From positions 1 to 6,125 of the forward strand of contig DATIPA010000228.1 in NCBI GenBank assembly GCA_035472475.1: DNA of 6,125 nt, given 5' to 3'. Source of the DNA: JAFAXD01 sp035472475 (GTDB lineage: Bacteria; Pseudomonadota; Alphaproteobacteria; Rhizobiales; Xanthobacteraceae). Shown here piece by piece: positions 1 to 6,125 of this stretch. Numbering within the stretch: position 1 is the stretch's first letter; every line of letters begins with the position of its first letter. Both the position numbers and the translations under genes were made by a program. The notes beneath the pieces are model-generated. The model made no database searches and was not told the DNA's origin. It worked only from the letters and a program-made list of their open reading frames with translations.

Positions 1-251
1 ATCCCGGCCAGCCGCTCGTGGATGTAGCTCGTGAAGTTCGACTTCCCGAGCTCGCCATCGTTGACGCTGTCGATGCCGATCGCGGCCTGTTTGCGAACCG
101 TCTCGGCGACCGCGTTGCGCAGGCTGGTCGCCAGCGCCGCCTTGTCATAGGGCTCGCGATTGGAGCGCGCGAACACCAGCGCGCGCAACGCATTCTCGCG
201 CGGCAGCGCCCCGGCATGCGTCGTCATGATGCGGTCTGTGCTGCGTAACAT
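1..251 (-). CDS. Cobalamin-independent methionine synthase II family protein, N-terminal part (cut by window edge)
   Basis: Only the first 83 codons are visible; the gene continues past the left edge. The protein begins MLRSTDRIMTTHAGALPREN, the opening typical of stand-alone proteins of about 370 residues related to the catalytic C-terminal domain of MetE (UROD/MetE-like barrel). The T-T-H-A-G-x-L-P-R element sits at residues 10-18. The GID-x-VNDGE element at residues 59-67 matches the 'VxxGE' strand of the family. Many relatives are annotated as 5-methyltetrahydropteroyltriglutamate-homocysteine methyltransferase, but the family also includes epoxyalkane:coenzyme M transferases and untested members, so the substrate is uncertain. 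The zinc-ligand region lies outside the window. The start at 251 is preferred over the ATG at 227 because the conserved RSTDRI segment lies between them and an AGGGG precedes 251. The gene follows the deaminase stop by 9 bases, suggesting one operon. Confidence 0.85.
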   Translation of the reverse strand, partial: MLRSTDRIMTTHAGALPRENALRALVFARSNREPYDKAALATSLRNAVAETVRKQAAIGIDSVNDGELGKSNFTSYIHERLAG

Positions 252-257
252 GCCGGG

Positions 258-262
258 CCCCT
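258..262 (-). promoter_or_regulatory. Ribosome binding site of the methionine synthase-like gene, overlapping the deaminase stop codon
   Basis: AGGGG lies 6 bases before the ATG at 251 and shares bases with the TAG stop codon (261-263) of the deaminase gene. This supports the start at 251. It also suggests that ribosomes finishing the deaminase help initiation on the next gene. The coupling is inferred. Confidence 0.5.
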
Positions 263-1295
263 ATGAGCTGGTTTTCGCCAACACCGCGTCGATTTCGGCG
301 TGCGCCGCATCCTTGTCGGACTGCGCCATGCGCGACGCGTCGAACCCGTTGCGCACGATCGCAACGATCTCATCTCGCTTAAGCTTGAGCGCGTCGCCGA
401 CCGCGACGAAGTTTTGATTGACGTAACCGCCAAAATAGGCCGGATCATCGGAATTGACGGTCGCGATCAAGCCGTTGTCCAGCATCCGTCGCAACGGATG
501 TTCGACGAGGTCGCGCACGACCCGCAGGCGCAGGTTGGACAACGGGCACACGGTGAGCGCCGTGCGCTCGCGCGCCAAACGCGCGACCAGCGGCTTATCC
601 TCGAGCGCGCGATTGCCGTGATCGACCCGGCCGACGCCGAGGTCATCGAGCGCCTCCCACACGTAGTGCGGTGGTCCTTCTTCACCGGCATGCGCGACCG
701 GAAAAAAGCCGACGTCGCGAGCACGGCGGAACACGTGCTTGAACTTGCTGGGCGGATTGCCGACCTCGGACGAGTCAAGTCCGACGCCCATGATCTTGTC
801 GCGATGCGGCAGCGCCCAGTCGAGGGTTTGCTGGGCGCTGGCTTCATCGAGATGACGCAGGAAACACATGATCAGGTGGGCCCGGATCCCGAATTCGCGC
901 CGGGCGTCGGCGATCGCCCGCGTGAGCCCGTCGACCACGGTCGCAAAGGCAACTCCGCGCGAAGTGTGTCCCTGCGGGTCGAAAAACATTTCGACGTAAC
1001 GGACGTTGTCGGCGTGCACTCGCTTCAGATAGGCGAAGGCAAGGTCGTAGAAGTCCTGCTCGACCATGAGGACCGACATGCCCTGATAGTAGATGTCGAG
1101 AAAATCCTGCAGCTTGGTGAACTGGTATGCGCGCCGCAGCGCTTCGACCGATTGATAGGGCAGCCGAACGCCGTTGCGCGCCGCCAGCGCGAACATCAGT
1201 TCGGGCTCAAGGCTGCCTTCGATGTGGATGTGCAGTTCGCATTTCGGGAGGCGTTTGACGAGAGTGTCGAGCTCTCGCGCGGCGGGCGTTTCCAT
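261..1295 (-). CDS. Adenine deaminase (adenosine/AMP deaminase superfamily, Aah1-like branch)
   Basis: A metal-dependent cytosolic purine deaminase of 344 residues, the normal family length. It hydrolyses the 6-amino group of adenine (giving hypoxanthine) or possibly of adenosine, in purine salvage. All active-site motifs are present: LHIHIEG gives zinc ligands H22 and H24; HAGEE gives ligand H202 and catalytic E205; DHG gives H226; NSDDP gives ligand D283 and D284. Several features resemble the adenine deaminase branch rather than classical adenosine deaminase: EGSLEPELMFALAARNGV after the first motif, FFDPQGHTSRG near 104-113, GLDSSEVGNPPSKF near 172-185, and CPLSNLRL near 250-257. A cytokinin (N6-substituted adenine) deaminase also belongs to this group, so the substrate is open. 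The start is uncertain: I chose the ATG at 1295, but an in-frame TTG at 1310 would add five residues, and neither has a clear ribosome binding site. The gene lies about 67 bases downstream of the phospholipase stop and 9 bases upstream of the methionine synthase-like gene. Confidence 0.9.
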   Translation of the reverse strand: METPAARELDTLVKRLPKCELHIHIEGSLEPELMFALAARNGVRLPYQSVEALRRAYQFTKLQDFLDIYYQGMSVLMVEQDFYDLAFAYLKRVHADNVRYVEMFFDPQGHTSRGVAFATVVDGLTRAIADARREFGIRAHLIMCFLRHLDEASAQQTLDWALPHRDKIMGVGLDSSEVGNPPSKFKHVFRRARDVGFFPVAHAGEEGPPHYVWEALDDLGVGRVDHGNRALEDKPLVARLARERTALTVCPLSNLRLRVVRDLVEHPLRRMLDNGLIATVNSDDPAYFGGYVNQNFVAVGDALKLKRDEIVAIVRNGFDASRMAQSDKDAAHAEIDAVLAKTSS

Positions 1296-1362
1296 TCCGG
1301 TGTCTTGCAATGCGCGGATGAGTGAAGGTCCCCACCCTATTGCGGCTTTGCGCGCTTCGCAA

Positions 1363-2520
1363 TCACTCCGCCGCCATCGGCAGATCCGACTTCGAATGAT
1401 GCAGGATCACCCCTTCCAGCGGATCGAACTCGCCGAGCCAGGCCGCGTCGTTGAGGGCACGCATGGTGGACTTGTAACCGGCCTCGCGGCGCATGCCGAT
1501 TCCGGACGGGCTGAAATCGACATCCTTGGTGTGATTCTCATTGTCAAGCCGGGGCGCCAGCAGCTGCACGACATGCATGCGCGACACGCAGCCGTAGCTC
1601 GCGAGCTCTCGCACTGCCTCGCTGTCACGCGCGTCCGGCGGCAGCTTGCGCGCGAGCTCCGTGATGACGTGACGCAGCTTGTGGGCTTGCTTCAGTTTCG
1701 CAACCTGGCCGGCGATGCGGCTCGAGTACTGAATATCCTTCTGGCGGTGGAGGACTTCCCCAATCGTGCTGGGCTCCGGTCCATCGGGATTCCACACGTG
1801 CACCGCGAAAATCAGCGACGACCGGCGTGGATTGTCTTCAAAGATCACTTCCGTCGGCGTGTTCGACATGATCCCGCCGTCCCAATAAAGCTCCCCGTCG
1901 ATGCGTACCGCCGGGAATGCGGGCGGAAGCGCGCCGGACGCCAGGATGTGGTCGACCGTGATTGCGTGATCGCGGCTGTCGAAATAGCGCATCATGCTGG
2001 TACGCACGTGCGCGGCGCCGACGGTCAGCCGCGGCTGGCATCGGTTGACCAATGAAAAATCGACCAACTCGGTGAGGGTCTCGCGCAAGGGCGCGGTCGA
2101 ATAGAATCCGGCGTGATCGACGCCGAGTGGCAGATGGGCTCCCCAGAAAGCGGCCGGATTAGGACGGAAAAACCCTGATACGCCGCCGAGCAAGATCGAC
2201 CAATATGAGAGCGCATCAGGCACTCCGGGCCAACCCGGCAGGCCATTCCACACCTTGTGGCATTCAACACGGGACCAAAAATCGCGCAGCGCGTCGAGCC
2301 GCCGCGCCGGCTCGTTGCCGGCGATCAGGCTCGCGTTGATCGCGCCGATCGAGGTGCCAACGATCCAGTCGGGTTCGATGCCGGCCTCGTAGAGCGCCTG
2401 ATAAACACCAGCCTGATAGGCGCCGAGTGCGCCGCCGCCCTGCAACACGAGAACGACCTGACCGTCTGATCGATTGCGAAAGGCCGTAACCGCGTCCAAT
2501 CCCCGAAGCTCTTTCGCCAT
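1363..2520 (-). CDS. Patatin-like phospholipase with C-terminal DUF3734-type domain
   Basis: A predicted serine acyl hydrolase of 385 residues acting on lipid ester bonds with the patatin Ser-Asp dyad. The patatin domain runs from about residue 21 to 235. It has the oxyanion-hole loop QGGGALGAYQ (27-36), the nucleophile elbow GTSIG with S57, and the DGG motif with D214. The C-terminal part (about 240-385, with SSRIAGQVAKLKQAHKLRHV and a late GYKSTMRAL element) matches the extension of the DUF3734 subgroup, common in alphaproteobacteria and of unknown role. I see no signal peptide or membrane segment, so the protein is probably cytosolic or peripheral on the inner membrane. Related proteins are sometimes found near poly-hydroxybutyrate or fatty-acid genes, but nothing of that kind is visible here. 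The ATG at 2520 is preferred because GGGAG lies 6 bases upstream. An in-frame ATG at 2559 would add 13 residues with no good ribosome binding site. The lipid substrate cannot be read from sequence. Confidence 0.92.
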   Translation of the reverse strand: MAKELRGLDAVTAFRNRSDGQVVLVLQGGGALGAYQAGVYQALYEAGIEPDWIVGTSIGAINASLIAGNEPARRLDALRDFWSRVECHKVWNGLPGWPGVPDALSYWSILLGGVSGFFRPNPAAFWGAHLPLGVDHAGFYSTAPLRETLTELVDFSLVNRCQPRLTVGAAHVRTSMMRYFDSRDHAITVDHILASGALPPAFPAVRIDGELYWDGGIMSNTPTEVIFEDNPRRSSLIFAVHVWNPDGPEPSTIGEVLHRQKDIQYSSRIAGQVAKLKQAHKLRHVITELARKLPPDARDSEAVRELASYGCVSRMHVVQLLAPRLDNENHTKDVDFSPSGIGMRREAGYKSTMRALNDAAWLGEFDPLEGVILHHSKSDLPMAAE

Positions 2521-2526
2521 GCAACA

Positions 2527-2531
2527 CTCCC
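2527..2531 (-). promoter_or_regulatory. Ribosome binding site deciding the phospholipase start
   Basis: GGGAG lies 6 bases before the ATG at 2520. The alternative ATG at 2559 lacks a comparable motif at the right distance, so translation most likely begins at MAKELRGL. Confidence 0.6.
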
Positions 2532-2603
2532 ATTCCCCGATTTTAGCAGCAAAGCCCATGTCACAGAGCGCCTCGGCGTCGCCGCCGAACAGGCCTTTGC
2601 CTC

Positions 2604-2633
2604 ACTCTAGCAAGCCACCGGTTCGGTCGTTAA
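2604..2633 (-). promoter_or_regulatory. Candidate sigma-70-type promoter for the phospholipase gene
   Basis: On the minus strand, TTAACG (2628-2633, four of six matches to TTGACA) is followed after 18 bases by TAGAGT (2604-2609, four of six matches to TATAAT). A TG sits one base before the -10 element, giving an extended -10 (TGCTAGAGT). Transcription would start near 2597 and leave a leader of about 75 bases to the ATG at 2520. The match is moderate and made by eye. Confidence 0.35.
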
Positions 2634-2650
2634 GGGAGAAGAGCGCTGTG

Positions 2651-2697
2651 GATCACGCTTTCGCGAGCAAAGTTTTCTCGTCATCGAAACGGTGATC
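2651..2697 (-). terminator. Imperfect 13-bp inverted repeat just after ndh; candidate terminator or intergenic palindrome
   Basis: GATCACGCTTTCG (2651-2663) and CGAAACGGTGATC (2685-2697) are complementary at 11 of 13 positions, with a two-base mismatch in the middle. Between them a second short stem pairs CGAG (2664-2667) with CTCG (2677-2680) around the loop CAAAGTTTT. The structure starts 12 bases after the ndh stop codon. There is no run of T after the stem on the minus strand, so it is not a textbook intrinsic terminator. It could stabilise the 3' end of the ndh message, aid factor-dependent termination, or be a copy of a dispersed palindromic element. Confidence 0.4.
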
Positions 2698-2709
2698 GAT
2701 AGGCGCCGT

Positions 2710-4041
2710 TCAGGCCGCACCGCGCATCGGCCGCCGCTCGGCATCCCTTTGCGGACCAGCCAATTCGTCCAAGCGGGATCCCGTGACGCCCGTGATCAGG
2801 CGAGTCCCGCGCTGGAAGGTCACGTAGTTCCACAGCCAATGCAACGCGACGGCGAGCCGATTGCGAAATCCGATCAGGAAGTAGATGTGAGCTACGCTCC
2901 AGAGAACCCACGCAAAGAAGCCTTTGAGCTTGAACCGGCCAAGTTGCACCACGGCGCTTTTGCGTCCGATCGTCGCCAGCGACCCGTAATCGCGATAGCG
3001 GAACGGCGGCAGCGCTTTTCCGGCAAGCCGTGCACGCAACAACTTGGCGACGTATTTTCCTTGCTGCTTGGCGACTGGCGCGACACCGGGAAGCAGGTTG
3101 CCCTCGCGACCGGCGACGTGCGCCGTATCTCCGATGACGAAAATGTTCGGATGGCCCGGCAGCGTCAGATCTGAATTCACCATGACACGACCGGCGCGAT
3201 CGGTCTCTGCTTCGAGCCACCGGCCAGCCGGCGAAGCCATGACGCCCGCCGCCCAGATCGCCGTGCGGGTCTCGATACGCTCCGGGCCGATCGAGACGCC
3301 GGTCGCGTCCACCTCGGTTACGCTGCTGTCGAGTCTCACCTCAACGCCGAGCCTCTCGAGTGACCGCTGCGCGGCTGCGGATAGCGAGGGTTCGAAGGAC
3401 GGCAGCAGGCGCGGGCCCGCTTCCAGCAAAATGATGCGCGCACTGCGCGGATCGATGACGCGAAAGTCGGCCGCGAGTGCACGCTTGGCGAGCTCCGCGA
3501 TCGCACCCGCCATCTCGACGCCGGTCGCGCCGCCGCCGACGATGACGAAGTTGAGGAGCCGTCGCCGTTCGTCCGGATCTGGCTCCGTTTCTGCCTTCTC
3601 GAACGCGAGCAGGATGCGTCGCCGCAGATAGGTCGCATCGTCAATGGTCTTGATGCCGGGAGCGTGCGCGGCCCAGTCGTCATGGCCGAAATAAGCGTGA
3701 CGCGCACCGGTCGCAATGATGAGATCGTCGAACGCAATGCGACGGCCTTCGGCCAGCACCTCGCTGCGCGCGAGATCGATGCCGGACACCTGCGCCAGAA
3801 TAACGCTGACGTTGAGATTATCGCGCACGATGCTGCGCACCGGACCGGCAATGTCGGCCGGCGACAGCGCGGCGGTTGCGACCTGATAGAGCAGCGGCTG
3901 GAACAGGTGATAGTTGTGCTGATCGATCAGCGTGACCTGGAACTTCGGCGCTTTCAGGCCGACAGCGGCCGACAATCCACCGAACCCTGCGCCGATAATG
4001 ACAACGCGCCGGGGACTGTTGTGGGGCACGGCGTCAGGCAT
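2710..4041 (-). CDS. ndh: Type II NADH:quinone oxidoreductase-like FAD/NAD(P) oxidoreductase (NDH-2)
   Basis: A predicted single-subunit, non-proton-pumping NADH dehydrogenase of 443 residues on the inner face of the cytoplasmic membrane. It passes electrons from NADH through FAD to quinone. The order of elements is typical: an N-terminal FAD Rossmann motif GAGFGG (17-22) followed by the strand ending LIDQ; YHLFQPLLYQVAT (44-56), a hallmark of NDH-2; a second dinucleotide motif GGGATG (169-174) for NADH; and FVIGDTAH (301-308), contacting FAD. PGVAPVAKQQGKYVA (318-332) matches the region that forms the quinone pocket. The hydrophobic, aromatic C-terminal stretch at about 375-409 fits membrane attachment. 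The ATG at 4041 has AGGAGG five bases upstream, so the longer reading from 4074 (11 extra residues) is probably wrong. The gene follows cobC after 116 bases on the same strand. Related flavoproteins such as sulfide:quinone reductases lack this set of motifs, so NDH-2 is the best call; the physiological electron acceptor is inferred. Confidence 0.93.
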   Translation of the reverse strand: MPDAVPHNSPRRVVIIGAGFGGLSAAVGLKAPKFQVTLIDQHNYHLFQPLLYQVATAALSPADIAGPVRSIVRDNLNVSVILAQVSGIDLARSEVLAEGRRIAFDDLIIATGARHAYFGHDDWAAHAPGIKTIDDATYLRRRILLAFEKAETEPDPDERRRLLNFVIVGGGATGVEMAGAIAELAKRALAADFRVIDPRSARIILLEAGPRLLPSFEPSLSAAAQRSLERLGVEVRLDSSVTEVDATGVSIGPERIETRTAIWAAGVMASPAGRWLEAETDRAGRVMVNSDLTLPGHPNIFVIGDTAHVAGREGNLLPGVAPVAKQQGKYVAKLLRARLAGKALPPFRYRDYGSLATIGRKSAVVQLGRFKLKGFFAWVLWSVAHIYFLIGFRNRLAVALHWLWNYVTFQRGTRLITGVTGSRLDELAGPQRDAERRPMRGAA

Positions 4042-4046
4042 AGCAC

Positions 4047-4052
4047 CCTCCT
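4047..4052 (-). promoter_or_regulatory. Strong ribosome binding site deciding the ndh start
   Basis: A full AGGAGG, within AAGGAGGG at 4046-4053, lies 5 bases before the ATG at 4041. This is the best Shine-Dalgarno sequence in the window and fixes the ndh start at MPDAVPHN rather than at the in-frame ATGs at 4074 and 4071. Confidence 0.8.
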
Positions 4053-4089
4053 TCGCACGGTCGGCACGCATCACAGCCTTGAGATAGGG

Positions 4090-4099
4090 TCGATATCGA
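4090..4099. other. 10-bp perfect palindrome in the ndh leader region
   Basis: TCGATATCGA reads the same on both strands and lies about 50 bases before the ndh start, in the 116-base gap (4042-4157) after cobC. It could be an operator half or full site, but its short length and restriction-site-like composition make chance plausible. In the rest of this gap I see no convincing -35/-10 pair and no terminator with a T-run. Confidence 0.15.
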
Positions 4100-4157
4100 G
4101 CCTTTCCAGCGATACTCTACTACCAGACAGGCATAGCGCCCGCTCGACGGCAGGGTG

Positions 4158-5213
4158 CTATTGCGGGCCGAGCGCGGCACACAGGCGCTGCCACGCAGCC
4201 TCGTCGCCTGGTAACCCCAATCGCAGCCACTGCGGCTGTTCGTTGAAGCGGCGCACCAGAATGCCGGCGCGGCCCAGGCGATCGAAATAGTTGCGGGCGT
4301 CCGCCGTTCGCACCAGGCGGAACAACGGCGTCCCGCCGACCACGGTGAAGCCCGCGTCGATCAGAATCTGCTCGAGGCGGTGCGCGTCGGCCGCAAGGCG
4401 CGCGCGGGTTTGCTGTTGCCAGGTCCAATCGGCCAGAGCGACCTCGCCTACGGCGATCGCGGGTCCGGACGCCGCCCACGGTCCGAGCCGCGCCTGCAGC
4501 CGCGCCGTGATGTTCGTCGCGGCCACCGCAAAGCCGAGCCGCAGCCCCGCGAGCCCGAAGAACTTGCTGAACGACCGCAGCACCACAATGTTGCCGGCGT
4601 CGACATCGGGGCAAAGGCTCTCCTTGCCTGAACTGGCGTCCATAAACGCTTCATCGAGCACCAGGAGGCCGTCCCGTTGCGCAAGTGCCGCGGCAAGCGC
4701 GAGCAGCGCTTTTCGTTCGACGACGCGTCCGTCCGGATTGTTGGGGTTGACGACGATCGCGAGGCTCGCCTCCCGGAGACGCGCAATCTCCCGGACCTCC
4801 TCGACCTCATGTCCGACCAGCGCCGCCGCACGCGCATGTTCGGCATAGGTCGGCCCGAGCAGCGCGGCACGCCCCGGCGGCACCAGCGATGCGATCTGCG
4901 TCAGCATGATCTGGGTGCCCGACGCCGGCGTCACATGCGCGCCGGACGGGGCTCCGTAGGCGACTGCCGCGGTTGCGGCGAGCCGCTCGAGCGCGCCGGG
5001 TTCGGGCAGACGCTTGAACGCCTCGGGCGCGAGGCGCGGGATCGGATACGCATGGGGATTGATCCCGGTCGAAAGGTCGAGGAAAGGTTCCGGTGCGTCC
5101 GGAAACAGGTGCCGTGCCGACGCGAGATCGCCGCCATGAAGGAGCGGCGCAAGACCATCCTGGAGAGCGATGTTCCCCACCCTCGCCTTTTTGGCCCTGC
5201 TGATCGAGCTCAT
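4158..5213 (-). CDS. cobC: Threonine-phosphate decarboxylase (cobalamin biosynthesis; CobC, called CobD in Salmonella)
   Basis: A PLP-dependent class I/II aminotransferase-fold enzyme of 351 residues that decarboxylates L-threonine O-3-phosphate to (R)-1-amino-2-propanol O-2-phosphate, the linker of the cobalamin nucleotide loop. The N-terminal LLHGGDLASARHLFPDAPEPFLDLSTGINPHAYP (24-57) is the family signature. Other visible residues are Y123 in GPTYAEH, the NPNNP loop (156-160), D187 in VLDEAF, the PLP lysine K217 in SFSKFFGLAGLRLG, and the carboxylate-binding arginine R331 in LRLGLPG. Its product is the substrate of CbiB, encoded divergently next door. The ATG at 5213 lies inside cbiB and gives a 44-base head-to-head overlap. 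An in-frame GTG at 5180, preceded by AAGG with a short spacer, would trim 11 residues and cut the overlap to 11 bases. The conserved domain starts after both, so the start is unresolved. Symbol usage is confusing: cobC in Pseudomonas/rhizobial naming, cobD in Salmonella naming. Confidence 0.93.
   Translation of the reverse strand: MSSISRAKKARVGNIALQDGLAPLLHGGDLASARHLFPDAPEPFLDLSTGINPHAYPIPRLAPEAFKRLPEPGALERLAATAAVAYGAPSGAHVTPASGTQIMLTQIASLVPPGRAALLGPTYAEHARAAALVGHEVEEVREIARLREASLAIVVNPNNPDGRVVERKALLALAAALAQRDGLLVLDEAFMDASSGKESLCPDVDAGNIVVLRSFSKFFGLAGLRLGFAVAATNITARLQARLGPWAASGPAIAVGEVALADWTWQQQTRARLAADAHRLEQILIDAGFTVVGGTPLFRLVRTADARNYFDRLGRAGILVRRFNEQPQWLRLGLPGDEAAWQRLCAALGPQ
5162..5167 (+). 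promoter_or_regulatory. Ribosome binding site of cbiB, inside the cobC coding region
   Basis: GGAGAG, with core GGAG at 5162-5165, lies 4 bases before the cbiB ATG at 5170. It sits within the antisense of the first cobC codons, showing that the translation signals of the two divergent genes are interleaved. Confidence 0.55.
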
Positions 5214-6125
5214 GCTCGGCTATCCGGACTGGCTGGTGCGTTCAATCGGTCACCCGGTGACGTGGATGGGACGTCTGATCGAGGCGCTCGACCATAAGCT
5301 CAATCATGACAAAGACTCAGCCACGCGACGGCGGGCGGCAGGCGCGATCGCCGTTGTGGCTTTGATCGCGGTCGCCGGCCTGGTTGCGTATGCGCTCGAG
5401 CACAATCTTCCTCGCCTGCCGTTCGGTCTCCTGGTGCTGGCCGTGCTGGCCAGCACCTTGCTGGCGCAGCGCAGCCTCTACGCGCACGTCGCGCGCGTTG
5501 CGGCTGCGCTCGAGCAGGACGGGCTCGAGGCCGGGCGTAAAGCTGTAGCACAGATCGTCGGCCGCGATCCCGAGGCGCTCGACGAGGGGGGCGTCGCGCG
5601 CGCCGCAATCGAAAGCCTGGCCGAGAATTTCTCCGACGGTGTGGTCGCGCCGGCGTTCTGGATGTCGGTTGCCGGCCTGCCCGGCGCCGCGATCTACAAG
5701 GCCATCAATACGGCCGACAGCATGATCGGACATCGCACACCCCGCCACGCGGATTTCGGATTCGCGGCCGCCCGGCTCGATGATCTCGTCAATCTGCCGG
5801 CCTCGCGCCTCGCCGCGGTCCTGATCGTCGCCGCCGCCTGGTTCGCAAATCGCGCATCGGCCGCGAACGCCTGGCGCGCTGTGCGGCGCGACGCGCCACA
5901 TCATCGCTCGCCCAACGCCGGTTATCCCGAAGCCGCCATGGGCGGCGCGCTCGGCCTCGCGCTTGCGGGCCCGCGCCGTTACGGCGGTGTCACCGTCGAT
6001 GACGCCATGATGGGCGACGGCCAGCGGGACGCAACCGCAGCCGACATCCGCGCGGCGCTCGCGCTCTATCGGAGCGCCGATGCGCTGCTGATCGCCCTTG
6101 CGGGCTTTGTTGCAATCCTCGTCAT
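5170..6125 (+). CDS. cbiB: Adenosylcobinamide-phosphate synthase CbiB (CobD in Pseudomonas naming), 3' end cut by window edge
   Basis: The reading frame is open from the ATG at 5170 to the right edge, 318 codons. Family members are usually about 310-330 residues, so only the last few codons are probably missing. CbiB is an inner-membrane enzyme that amidates adenosylcobyric acid with aminopropanol phosphate to give adenosylcobinamide phosphate in late cobalamin biosynthesis. Conserved blocks are GYPDWLVRSIGHPVTWMG (17-34), GRDPEALDEGGVARAAIESL (131-150), AENFSDGVVAPAFW (151-164), YKAINTADSMIGHRTPRH (176-193), RLDDLVNLPASRL (202-214), RSPNAGYPEAAMGGALGL (246-263) and VDDAMMGDG (276-284). Hydrophobic segments near 3-18, 57-76, 84-103, 211-226 and 303-318 fit an integral membrane protein. 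It is divergent from cobC, whose product it uses, and its start lies within the cobC 5' end. I see no cobalamin riboswitch directly upstream, because that space is cobC coding sequence. The frame is unbroken. Confidence 0.95.
   Translation, partial: MFPTLAFLALLIELMLGYPDWLVRSIGHPVTWMGRLIEALDHKLNHDKDSATRRRAAGAIAVVALIAVAGLVAYALEHNLPRLPFGLLVLAVLASTLLAQRSLYAHVARVAAALEQDGLEAGRKAVAQIVGRDPEALDEGGVARAAIESLAENFSDGVVAPAFWMSVAGLPGAAIYKAINTADSMIGHRTPRHADFGFAAARLDDLVNLPASRLAAVLIVAAAWFANRASAANAWRAVRRDAPHHRSPNAGYPEAAMGGALGLALAGPRRYGGVTVDDAMMGDGQRDATAADIRAALALYRSADALLIALAGFVAILV

Noticed and set aside
300..1325. A long plus-strand open frame of 341 codons opposite the deaminase gene
   Set aside because: It is the antisense of a clearly conserved gene. 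Its protein is rich in Arg, Asp and Val in a pattern expected from the complement of GC-biased codons, and I recognise no family motif. Long antisense frames are common in GC-rich DNA.
1296..1362. Possible terminator or promoter between the phospholipase and deaminase genes
   Set aside because: I found only short GC matches, with no stem longer than about 4 bp, no T-run and no convincing -35/-10 pair. The deaminase may be transcribed by read-through from the phospholipase gene.
1174..2055. A plus-strand open frame of 293 codons spanning the deaminase/phospholipase junction
   Set aside because: It runs antisense across two real genes, has no recognisable domain and no plausible ribosome binding site.
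2474..2695. A 73-codon plus-strand frame in the gap between ndh and the phospholipase
   Set aside because: It starts inside the phospholipase gene on the opposite strand, is Ser/Pro-rich without recognisable features, and ends within the stem-loop; there is no support for translation.
4677..5297. A plus-strand open frame of 206 codons opposite cobC that runs into cbiB
   Set aside because: It overlaps cobC antisense and cbiB in another frame. The true cbiB frame starting at 5170 carries all the family motifs, so this one is a shadow.
5100..5300. Cobalamin riboswitch near the cobC/cbiB junction
   Set aside because: The region is coding on one or both strands, and I could not see a B12-box-like conserved core or a leader long enough to hold one.
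5317..5904. Minus-strand open frames (195 and 102 codons) opposite cbiB
   Set aside because: They lie entirely within the antisense of conserved cbiB codons and have Arg/Gly/Asp-rich compositions without motifs.

Overview
The window is GC-rich DNA with strong G/C preference at third codon positions. All six genes are ordinary metabolic genes whose protein sequences look alphaproteobacterial. The cobalamin pair and the NDH-2-like protein most resemble what I know from Hyphomicrobiales (Bradyrhizobium/Xanthobacteraceae-like organisms). That placement is an inference from protein style; no rRNA or other marker is present.

Layout, left to right: (1) the 5' part of a cobalamin-independent methionine synthase-like gene (minus strand, cut by the left edge); (2) an adenine/adenosine deaminase (minus); (3) a patatin-like phospholipase with a DUF3734-type tail (minus); (4) a type II NADH dehydrogenase-like flavoprotein (minus); (5) the threonine-phosphate decarboxylase CobC (minus); (6) the adenosylcobinamide-phosphate synthase CbiB (plus, cut by the right edge). 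Five genes therefore read leftwards and one reads rightwards. No stretch over 300 bases lacks a gene. The largest gap is about 190 bases (2521-2709) and holds an imperfect stem-loop and a candidate promoter.

Three groupings emerge. CobC and CbiB catalyse consecutive steps: CobC makes (R)-1-amino-2-propanol O-2-phosphate, and CbiB joins it to adenosylcobyric acid. Their 5' ends overlap head to head, so there is no room for a separate promoter region or a cobalamin riboswitch between them. The deaminase and the methionine-synthase-like gene are 9 bases apart and probably co-transcribed and translationally coupled. The ndh-like gene and the phospholipase gene each have their own leader and look like separate units, although read-through cannot be excluded.

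I looked for a novel system and did not find one. There is no CRISPR array, mobile element, tRNA/rRNA, toxin-antitoxin pair or cluster of unknown genes. The items most worth checking are the overlapping divergent cobC/cbiB starts, the stem-loop just after ndh, and the true substrate of the deaminase.
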